From a bacterium (lineage in GTDB: Bacteria > Patescibacteria > Paceibacteria > UBA9973), in contig JAKALG010000072.1 of assembly GCA_021813235.1 (NCBI GenBank), positions 1-5,268 of the forward strand: a DNA stretch of 5,268 nt, given 5' to 3'. Positions 1 through 4,362 of this stretch are shown here, in pieces. Each line of letters opens with the position of its first letter. Position 1 is the stretch's first letter. The position numbers were made by a program, and so were the translations under genes. Under the pieces are notes generated by a model. That model had not been told where the DNA came from. It ran no database searches and saw only the letters and a program-made list of their open reading frames with translations.

Positions 1-400
1 CTTTCACTCCGATACTTTCCAATATTTCTATCACTCTGTAAACTTCCTCAATACGAGCAATGCCGTGAAGAGTTGTTTTTCCTTTATTTAAAAGGGAAGC
101 GCAAAGAAGCCCAACAGAACCATTTTTGGAAAAATTAGTTTTTATCGTTCCGCTCAATTTCTTTCCGCCATTTACTTGGAAATCAATAGAATCATTTATA
201 GAAACTACTTTATAATCTAAAACGTCACTTATTTTTAATAAAAGTTCTGTCGTGAAATTTTGTTCACCTTTCTCCATGCGGGGGACAGAGCTCTGAGAAG
301 TATTGAGTGCTTTAGCGAATTCTTCTTGAGTCATTCCACGTTTCTCCCTTAACTCTTTAATAAAATAACCTATTTTTTGTTGTTCTGTTTGTTTTGACAT
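1..400 (-). CDS. murA: XRE-type HTH fused to MurA-like enolpyruvyl transferase (partial, N-terminal 133 aa)
   Basis: The gene starts with ATG at 400 and runs off the left edge, so only 133 residues are visible. Residues 8-62 form an XRE/Cro-type helix-turn-helix (IKELREKRGMTQEEFAKAL, then NTSQSSVPRMEKGEQNF). After a short linker, residues 74-133 match the start of MurA (UDP-N-acetylglucosamine 1-carboxyvinyltransferase, first committed step of peptidoglycan synthesis): FQVNGGKKLSGTI, SKNGSVGLLCASLLNKGKTT and IARIEEVYRVIEILESIGVK. K92 and N93 correspond to E. coli MurA K22/N23, which contact substrate. The PEP-binding Cys (C115 in E. coli) would lie outside the window, so catalytic competence cannot be judged. 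From memory, an HTH-MurA fusion also occurs as a second MurA in Streptomyces, so the architecture is probably real and not a misassembly. No Shine-Dalgarno is seen. It follows the kinase gene by 5 bp and is probably in the same operon. It may be a paralogue that regulates its own operon (inference). Confidence 0.88.
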   Translation of the reverse strand, partial: MSKQTEQQKIGYFIKELREKRGMTQEEFAKALNTSQSSVPRMEKGEQNFTTELLLKISDVLDYKVVSINDSIDFQVNGGKKLSGTIKTNFSKNGSVGLLCASLLNKGKTTLHGIARIEEVYRVIEILESIGVK

Positions 401-405
401 ATTTT

Positions 406-987
406 TTATTTTAATAATAATTTATTTAATTCTTTTAAAACTTTCTGATAATCTTTCGGGTCCTTTATTTCAAAATAGATAGTATTTTTTTGTGATGGAG
501 GAAGTTCTGCATATTTATCTTGCTTTACTAAAACTTCAGACCAACTTTTTGCACTTTTGAAGGCACTGGTACCCTTTTTTGTGCTAGATATTCTTTTTAT
601 AATTAAACCTCTTGGTAAATTAAAATAAACTGTTATTAATTTATAGTTGTATTTTTTAGCGTTATTTGTGATAACCAAACGAGCATCTTTTCCTAAATTC
701 CCACTTGCATGAATTATGTTTAAACCTGCACGTAAGCTAAATTTAAAAATATCTTGGGAAAGTAAAAATTTTAAATTTGGCTCTTTAAATGTCCTTTTTA
801 TTTTATTATAAGGCGAAAATACCGCAGAAGGATATTTTTTGTTTATAAAAGAAGCGATTTCATCATTATCAATTAAAATAGTGTCGTTTAAACTTTTGAT
901 AAGTTTTTTCGCAAAAGTGGTTTTTCCACTATGTGTATATCCAACAAGCATTATTGCATATTTGTTTGTGTGTTTTATTCTGGTCAC
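406..987 (-). CDS. Small P-loop kinase (AAA_33 / zeta-toxin-like superfamily)
   Basis: 193 residues, starting at GTG 987. A Walker A loop is clear at residues 16-23 (GYTHSGKT). A beta strand then leads into ILIDND (37-42), where D40/D42 occupy the place of the catalytic acidic residue in this kinase superfamily. A second core strand is GLNIIHASGNLGKDAR (88-103), followed by a strand ending in a proline (TVYFNLP, 119-125) and a basic stretch GLIIKRISSTKKG (127-139) that could be the lid with its arginine. This order fits the zeta toxin / polynucleotide kinase / chloramphenicol phosphotransferase-like group. At 193 aa it is shorter than typical zeta toxins (about 270-290 aa) and matches plain AAA_33 kinases. 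No signal peptide or membrane segment is seen, so it is probably cytosolic. The substrate is unknown. It is the first gene of a likely operon with the downstream HTH-MurA gene (5-bp gap), which points to a sugar nucleotide or cell-wall metabolite (inference only). An in-frame ATG at codon 13 is too close to the Walker A loop to be the start. Confidence 0.8.
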   Translation of the reverse strand: MTRIKHTNKYAIMLVGYTHSGKTTFAKKLIKSLNDTILIDNDEIASFINKKYPSAVFSPYNKIKRTFKEPNLKFLLSQDIFKFSLRAGLNIIHASGNLGKDARLVITNNAKKYNYKLITVYFNLPRGLIIKRISSTKKGTSAFKSAKSWSEVLVKQDKYAELPPSQKNTIYFEIKDPKDYQKVLKELNKLLLK

Positions 988-993
988 CTATAT

Positions 994-1021
994 ATCTTAT
1001 CTCATATATGAGATATTGCAA
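994..1021 (-). promoter_or_regulatory. Putative promoter of the kinase / HTH-MurA operon
   Basis: On the minus strand, a -35-like TTGCAA (1021-1016) and a -10-like TAAGAT (999-994) are separated by 16 bp. Each matches the sigma-70 consensus at 4 of 6 positions. The -10 ends 6 nt before the GTG start at 987, so the transcript would start at or next to the start codon. The spacer is almost entirely filled by an 18-bp palindrome, which suggests repressor control. The hexamers are individually weak; support comes from the spacing and from the same geometry at parB and rel. Confidence 0.45.
998..1015. promoter_or_regulatory. 18-bp perfect palindrome, candidate operator
   Basis: TATCTCATATATGAGATA reads identically on both strands. 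It sits between the predicted -35 and -10 of the kinase operon, 10 bp before the GTG start. A perfect two-fold site of this size is typical of a dimeric helix-turn-helix repressor. The obvious candidate is the XRE domain encoded by the second gene of the same operon, which would give autoregulation. The palindrome is visible in the sequence; the binding protein is inferred. Confidence 0.55.
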
Positions 1022-1030
1022 ATTAATACT

Positions 1031-1039
1031 TGTGGATAA
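1031..1039 (-). other. Single perfect DnaA-box 9-mer
   Basis: The minus strand reads TTATCCACA, identical to the strong E. coli DnaA box. It is intergenic, 10 bp upstream of the predicted -35 of the kinase operon and just after the endonuclease stop codon. No other perfect copy was noticed in the window, so it is not an origin-type cluster. It could be a regulatory or titration site, or chance. Confidence 0.35.
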
Positions 1040-1040
1040 C

Positions 1041-1616
1041 CTATGCTTTCCAAAAATTGATAGTTTTTATAAAATTTTCAGTATTTTTAGAAATTCTGAG
1101 AACATATTTAGTTTTACCCCTGTCTATAACTTTTCTTGCTTTTATCTCAAAATTGATATTTTTTAACATATCTATAATATCTTTTACTAAAGTAAAACAA
1201 GCTGATGTATAATTCACCATTATATATCCACGGTCAAAATACAAAGATCCATCTGTTTGAAATAAGCCACGTAAACATTCTTTTTGATAATTAAGATCTT
1301 GTTTTATCCAAATTGGGACACTTACTTTTTGAAATATTTTTGAACCACCTTTTGCTTTCCAGCCTAATATACTTTCTAGATCATTAGAGTAGACAGAAAT
1401 ATCAACTGCATTTTCTCTATCTATAATAGAAACCTTATTATTTATGAAAACTTTCTTTAAATTTTTAGTTATATTTTCTATTAATAACGGGTATTTTTTA
1501 TCACATGTAATCCTAAGTCTAACAGCTCTTCCATTAGAATTTGACAAGTTTCCATCTCCTAAAGCTACACCTATTATATAAGCTATAGCTTTTTTATTTT
1601 TATTACTATAAGACAA
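1041..1616 (-). CDS. Free-standing LAGLIDADG homing endonuclease abutting tRNA-Leu
   Basis: About 191 residues with two LAGLIDADG motifs: AYIIGVALGDGNL near the N-terminus (acidic residue D21) and ECLRGLFQTDGSLYF (D122), roughly 100 residues apart. Both Mg-binding acidic positions are kept, so this is a single-chain two-motif DNA endonuclease that looks intact. VSVPIWI before the second motif is also typical of these proteins. Start choice is difficult. The frame is open back into the tRNA, where a TTG at 1673 would add 19 residues that are only translated tRNA sequence (WEFESPPRH and so on). The TTG at 1616 lies one base beyond the mature tRNA 3' end and is the only usual start codon (ATG, GTG or TTG) left before the first motif, so it is preferred. 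No ribosome binding site is visible for either. Expression probably depends on tRNA read-through and 3' processing (inference). It is not in an intron, because the tRNA is complete. Confidence 0.85.
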   Translation of the reverse strand: MSYSNKNKKAIAYIIGVALGDGNLSNSNGRAVRLRITCDKKYPLLIENITKNLKKVFINNKVSIIDRENAVDISVYSNDLESILGWKAKGGSKIFQKVSVPIWIKQDLNYQKECLRGLFQTDGSLYFDRGYIMVNYTSACFTLVKDIIDMLKNINFEIKARKVIDRGKTKYVLRISKNTENFIKTINFWKA

Positions 1617-1617
1617 G

Positions 1618-1701
1618 TGCCGGGGGGGAGACTCGAACTCCCAAGGGGTTGCCCCCGATTGATTTTGAGTCAATTGCGGTTACCAATTTCGCCACCCCGG
1701 C
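1618..1701 (-). tRNA. tRNA-Leu(CAA): tRNA-Leu (anticodon CAA)
   Basis: A complete 84-nt cloverleaf folds on the minus strand. The acceptor stem GCCGGGG/CCCCGGC has 7 perfect pairs with discriminator A. The D stem is GCG/CGC with GG in the loop (AAATTGGTAAC). The anticodon stem is ATTGA/TCAAT around the loop CTCAAAA, giving anticodon CAA, which reads UUG. The long class II variable arm has a GGGG/CCCC stem with a GCAA loop. The T arm is GGGAG/CTCCC with loop TTCGAGT. CCA is not encoded: the discriminator is followed by CTTG, so CCA must be added after transcription. There is no intron. The endonuclease gene follows at once. Confidence 0.96.
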
Positions 1702-1711
1702 TATTCAATAA

Positions 1712-1740
1712 ATATTACTTTAATTTTCAATAAAAATCAA
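1712..1740 (-). promoter_or_regulatory. Putative promoter of tRNA-Leu
   Basis: The minus strand has TTGATT (1740-1735), a 17-bp spacer and TAATAT (1717-1712). Each hexamer matches the sigma-70 consensus at 4 of 6 positions. Transcription would start near 1705, a few bases before the tRNA 5' end at 1701. Plausible, but the region is so AT-rich that chance matches are common. Confidence 0.4.
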
Positions 1741-1760
1741 ACCTATTTAAATAAAAATCA
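1729..1760. repeat. Direct repeat AATAAAAATCA, two copies 21 bp apart
   Basis: AATAAAAATCA occurs at 1729-1739 and 1750-1760, a 21-bp period (two helical turns). The first copy overlaps the predicted tRNA-Leu -35. A 10-bp palindrome TATTTAAATA (1744-1753) lies between and overlaps the second copy. It could be a regulator site or an AT-rich coincidence. Confidence 0.3.
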
Positions 1761-1828
1761 TTTTTACTTTTTACACTTGTTATAAACATAATTCTTGTTT
1801 TGATTCAATTTTTTATTTTTTTAAATTA

Positions 1829-1837
1829 TGTTAAAAT
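1829..1837 (+). promoter_or_regulatory. Putative extended -10 promoter of parB
   Basis: TGT followed by TAAAAT (1832-1837) makes an extended -10 element with 5 of 6 consensus bases. No good -35 is visible at the usual distance, only T-rich sequence, which fits an extended -10 promoter. The hexamer ends 6 nt before the ATG at 1844, leaving no space for a ribosome binding site, so the mRNA is probably leaderless. Confidence 0.5.
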
Positions 1838-1843
1838 ACAAGA

Positions 1844-2833
1844 ATGTCCAACTTATATTCCAATTCAATTTTCTGGATTGATACTGAAAAGATCAAGCCG
1901 AACCCTTATCAACCAAGGAGAGATTTCGACGAGGCTCGTTTGCAAGATTTAGCTGAATCTATAAAGCAATACGGAGTTCTTCAACCGCTCACAGTTTCCA
2001 GAGTAGAGATAGAAAAAGAAGATGGAGGGCTCGCAACAGAGTATGAATTAATCGCAGGAGAACGTAGACTTCGTGCAGCCATTTTGGCAGGAGTATCACA
2101 AATTCCGGCAATTATCCGTGTCGGAGATACTTCGATGATGAAGCTTGAGCTCGCTATTATAGAAAATTTACAACGCGAAGATTTAAATGTGGTTGACCGT
2201 GCGAGAGCTTTTTTACGATTGACTAGTGAATTTAAATTTACTCATAGTGAAGTTGCCAAAAAAATGGGCAGAAGCAGGGAATATGTTTCCAACTCTTTGC
2301 GCATTTTGACTTTGCCTGAAGAAATAATCAATGGTTTATCAGAAGGCAAAATCACTGAAGGGCATACGAGGCCACTACTCATGCTCGCTGACCATCCTGA
2401 AGAGCAAATTGTTTTATTTAAAGAAATTGTTTACAAAAAAATAACAGTGCGCGAAGCAGAAAGATTGGCTAGAAAAATAGCTTACGATCGCGTACGCAAG
2501 AAAGAATTTCTTCCAGATCCAGAGATAACAGAACTTGAAGAAGAATTTCAAGACAAACTTGGTACTCGTGTACATATAGATAGAAAAGAATTGGGCGGAC
2601 AAATCAAAATAGATTTCTTCTCCACAGAAGACTTACGAACTATATTAGATTTGATAAATAAAGGAGCGATAGAAAAGAAACCCGAAGATATGATGGAAAA
2701 TTATATTGCGAAAAGTACTGAAGCTCTTAAAGAAGGTGCAACGCCAGAAGAAATTCCTCTTGACGACAGAAGTAAAGATGAAATAAAAGAAGATGACGAT
2801 AAACTTTACGATGTTTCTAACTTTAGCGTCTAG
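1844..2833 (+). CDS. parB: Chromosome partitioning protein ParB (ParB/Spo0J family CTPase)
   Basis: 329 residues. ParB loads at parS sites, uses CTP to close into a sliding clamp, and works with ParA in chromosome segregation. The N-terminal CTPase domain is complete: NPYQPR (20-25), GVLQPLTV (44-51), AGERRLRAA (71-79) and ENLQRED (107-113). The parS-reading helix-turn-helix follows (about 133-155, HSEVAKKMGRSREYVSNSL). The C-terminal dimerisation domain is at about 229-272 (LGTRVHI to DLRTILDLI). A further 57 residues are rich in D, E and K and look disordered; many ParB proteins end at the dimerisation domain. A small insertion (EIEKEDGG, 55-62) lies between two CTPase motifs. No parA is in the window and no copy of the canonical parS 16-mer was noticed. 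The gene stands alone on its strand and converges with rel, sharing a CTAG at the stops. Confidence 0.97.
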   Translation: MSNLYSNSIFWIDTEKIKPNPYQPRRDFDEARLQDLAESIKQYGVLQPLTVSRVEIEKEDGGLATEYELIAGERRLRAAILAGVSQIPAIIRVGDTSMMKLELAIIENLQREDLNVVDRARAFLRLTSEFKFTHSEVAKKMGRSREYVSNSLRILTLPEEIINGLSEGKITEGHTRPLLMLADHPEEQIVLFKEIVYKKITVREAERLARKIAYDRVRKKEFLPDPEITELEEEFQDKLGTRVHIDRKELGGQIKIDFFSTEDLRTILDLINKGAIEKKPEDMMENYIAKSTEALKEGATPEEIPLDDRSKDEIKEDDDKLYDVSNFSV

Positions 2834-4299
2834 GAACGGCCAAAAGTTTTTAGTTTATTAATCAAACTATTTTTTTCTATATAAGCCCTTATATGCTTTT
2901 TTGCCATGTTTGTTTTTGAATGTTCTAACCATTTAGAAGAGGGGTGAGCATCTTTTTTTGTTATTATTTCTACAATATCTCCGTTTTTTAAACCTGAAAG
3001 AATTGGAGCAATTTTCCCATTTATTTTTGCTTGAGAGATGTGACCACCGATATCTGAGTGAATAGAATAAGCGAAATCAATTGGGCTAGAACCTTCAGGT
3101 AAATCTATAACATCACCTCTAGGAGTGAATATAAAAATACGGTCATTAAAAAAGTCTGTCTTCAAATGTTCTAGATATTTTTTAGGGTCATCTAATTCAT
3201 AATTAAAATCTTTCAATTCTTCTATCCATTTAAATCTAGATTTATCATCATGATGTTTTTTGTCATTATTTTCCTTGTAGGCGAAATGCGCAGCGATACC
3301 GTATGCCGCTTCTGCATGCATTTCCTCTGTTCTTATCTGTATTTCTGCCGTTCCTCCGGAACCTGTAAAGATAGTGGTATGAATAGAGCGATAGCCGTTT
3401 GGTTTAGGAACAGCAATATAATCTTTTATTCTTCCAGGTAATGGCCTCCAGATAGAATGAATGATTCCTAAAGTTTTATAACATTCTTCTACATTTTCTA
3501 CAATGACACGCAAAGCGACAATGTCATCTATTTTATTTATATCCATATCATGCCTGAGAAGTTTCTTCCAAAGACTATATTTGTGTTTCATTCGATAATT
3601 TATTTCAATTATCTTCACATTATTTTTATATAACTCCTTTTTTAATTCATCATGTACCTCTTTCAAATATTTTTCATATAATCCTTTTTCTTCTTTAAGC
3701 ATTTCTTCAACTTCTGCATATTCTTTTGGGTATGCAAAAGGAAAAGCGGCGTCTTCTATTTCACCTTTTAGTTTTCCCATCCCGAGACGATTGGCGAGTG
3801 GAGCATAAACTTCAATAGACTCCATTGCTATTCTTTTTCTTTTTTCTTCATTTAAAAATTGAAGGGTGCGTAGGTTGTGCAATCTATCAGCGAATTTAAT
3901 TATGACTACTCGCAAATCATTGGTCATAGCTACGAAAAATTTTCTTAAACTTTCCACATGTCTTTCATGTCCACGATATTTTAAGGTGCCGAGCTTTGTC
4001 ACGCCATTTATCAAAAAAACGATATCTTCTCCAAATTCTTTTTTCAGTTCTTCTTCAGGAATTTTTGTATCTTCTAAGACATCATGCAAAAATCCTGCGC
4101 TTATCGTTTGAACATCCATTCCTAATTTAGCTAAAATTTTAGCTGTTTCAAAAACGTGGATAAAATAGGGTTCTCCACTTAATCTTTTTTGTCCTTCGTG
4201 CGCACGTTTTGCAAACCCATAAGCTTTTTCTATAAGTTCTTGGTCTTTTTTGCTTATTTTGCCAGATATAAGATCTAATATTTCTTTTACTTCGCCCAT
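2830..4299 (-). CDS. rel: Short bifunctional-type RelA/SpoT (p)ppGpp synthetase/hydrolase (HD-SYNTH-TGS)
   Basis: 489 residues from the preferred ATG at 4299. It makes and degrades the alarmone (p)ppGpp. The HD hydrolase domain has its metal and catalytic residues: H48, HDVLEDT (H72, D73, E76, D77) and KFADRLHN (D138 to N142). The synthetase has PGRIKDYIAVPKPNGYRSIHT (about 288-308) and EIQIRTEEMH (E319). RIKD is the RxKD form found in bifunctional enzymes, unlike ExDD of synthesis-only RelA. The TGS domain spans about 386-448, with H414 in the segment that contacts the tRNA CCA end in E. coli RelA. The protein then ends about 40 residues later, whereas long RSH enzymes have roughly 700-750 residues; the helical, zinc-finger and ACT domains are absent. 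A start at 4356 (508 aa) is possible, but its 19 extra residues look non-family and would overlap a promoter with a perfect TATAAT ending 6 nt before 4299. The 3' end overlaps parB by 4 bp. It follows topA on the same strand. Confidence 0.95.
   Translation of the reverse strand: MGEVKEILDLISGKISKKDQELIEKAYGFAKRAHEGQKRLSGEPYFIHVFETAKILAKLGMDVQTISAGFLHDVLEDTKIPEEELKKEFGEDIVFLINGVTKLGTLKYRGHERHVESLRKFFVAMTNDLRVVIIKFADRLHNLRTLQFLNEEKRKRIAMESIEVYAPLANRLGMGKLKGEIEDAAFPFAYPKEYAEVEEMLKEEKGLYEKYLKEVHDELKKELYKNNVKIIEINYRMKHKYSLWKKLLRHDMDINKIDDIVALRVIVENVEECYKTLGIIHSIWRPLPGRIKDYIAVPKPNGYRSIHTTIFTGSGGTAEIQIRTEEMHAEAAYGIAAHFAYKENNDKKHHDDKSRFKWIEELKDFNYELDDPKKYLEHLKTDFFNDRIFIFTPRGDVIDLPEGSSPIDFAYSIHSDIGGHISQAKINGKIAPILSGLKNGDIVEIITKKDAHPSSKWLEHSKTNMAKKHIRAYIEKNSLINKLKTFGRS
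2851..2876 (+). terminator. Putative rho-independent terminator of parB
   Basis: Seventeen bases after the parB stop, TAGTTT (2851-2856) pairs with AAACTA (2864-2869) around a 7-nt loop and is followed directly by seven T residues (2870-2876). The 6-bp stem is AT-rich and weak, but the T tract is well placed. It lies inside the 3' coding end of rel on the other strand, so parB transcripts would end antisense to rel. Confidence 0.45.
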
Positions 4300-4305
4300 A
4301 GAGGC

Positions 4306-4333
4306 ATTATATCCTGTAGTGAAACTTTTACAA
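4306..4333 (-). promoter_or_regulatory. Putative promoter of rel
   Basis: The minus strand reads TTGTAA (4333-4328), 16 bp, then a perfect TATAAT (4311-4306). The -10 ends 6 nt before the ATG at 4299, so the mRNA would start at the start codon. This supports 4299 over 4356 as the true start. The -35 lies in the centre of an inverted repeat (4316-4344). Confidence 0.6.
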
Positions 4334-4344
4334 AGTTCTACTAC
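4316..4344. repeat. Imperfect inverted repeat between topA and rel
   Basis: Two 13-base arms, GTAGTGAAACTTT (4316-4328) and AAAGTTCTACTAC (4332-4344), pair around a 3-base centre with one mismatch and one G-T pair. No T tract follows on the minus strand, so it is not a classical topA terminator. Since the rel -35 is at its centre, an operator is the better guess. A processing hairpin after topA is also possible. Confidence 0.5.
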
Positions 4345-4362
4345 GGGATATATCATTTTTAT

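Noticed and set aside
1031..1039. Replication origin near parB
   Set aside because: Only one perfect DnaA box is present. Near matches at 1304-1312 (TTATCCAAA) and 4744-4752 (TTCTCCACA) lie inside coding sequence, and there is no cluster or dnaA/dnaN context.
1617..1673. N-terminal extension of the endonuclease from TTG 1673
   Set aside because: These residues are translated tRNA-Leu sequence (anticodon stem to T arm) and have no relation to the LAGLIDADG fold.
1618..1701. Group I intron in tRNA-Leu carrying the endonuclease gene
   Set aside because: The tRNA is complete and uninterrupted, and no second copy of its 3' part is seen beyond the endonuclease gene.
1844..2833. parS site or parA next to parB
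   Set aside because: No sequence resembling the canonical TGTTNCACGTGAAACA was noticed, and no ParA-type gene is in the window.
4300..4356. Upstream ATG (4356) as the rel start, giving 508 aa
   Set aside because: The extra 19 residues do not resemble RSH N-termini, no ribosome site precedes them, and they overlap a -35/-10 pair with a perfect TATAAT placed for a start at 4299.
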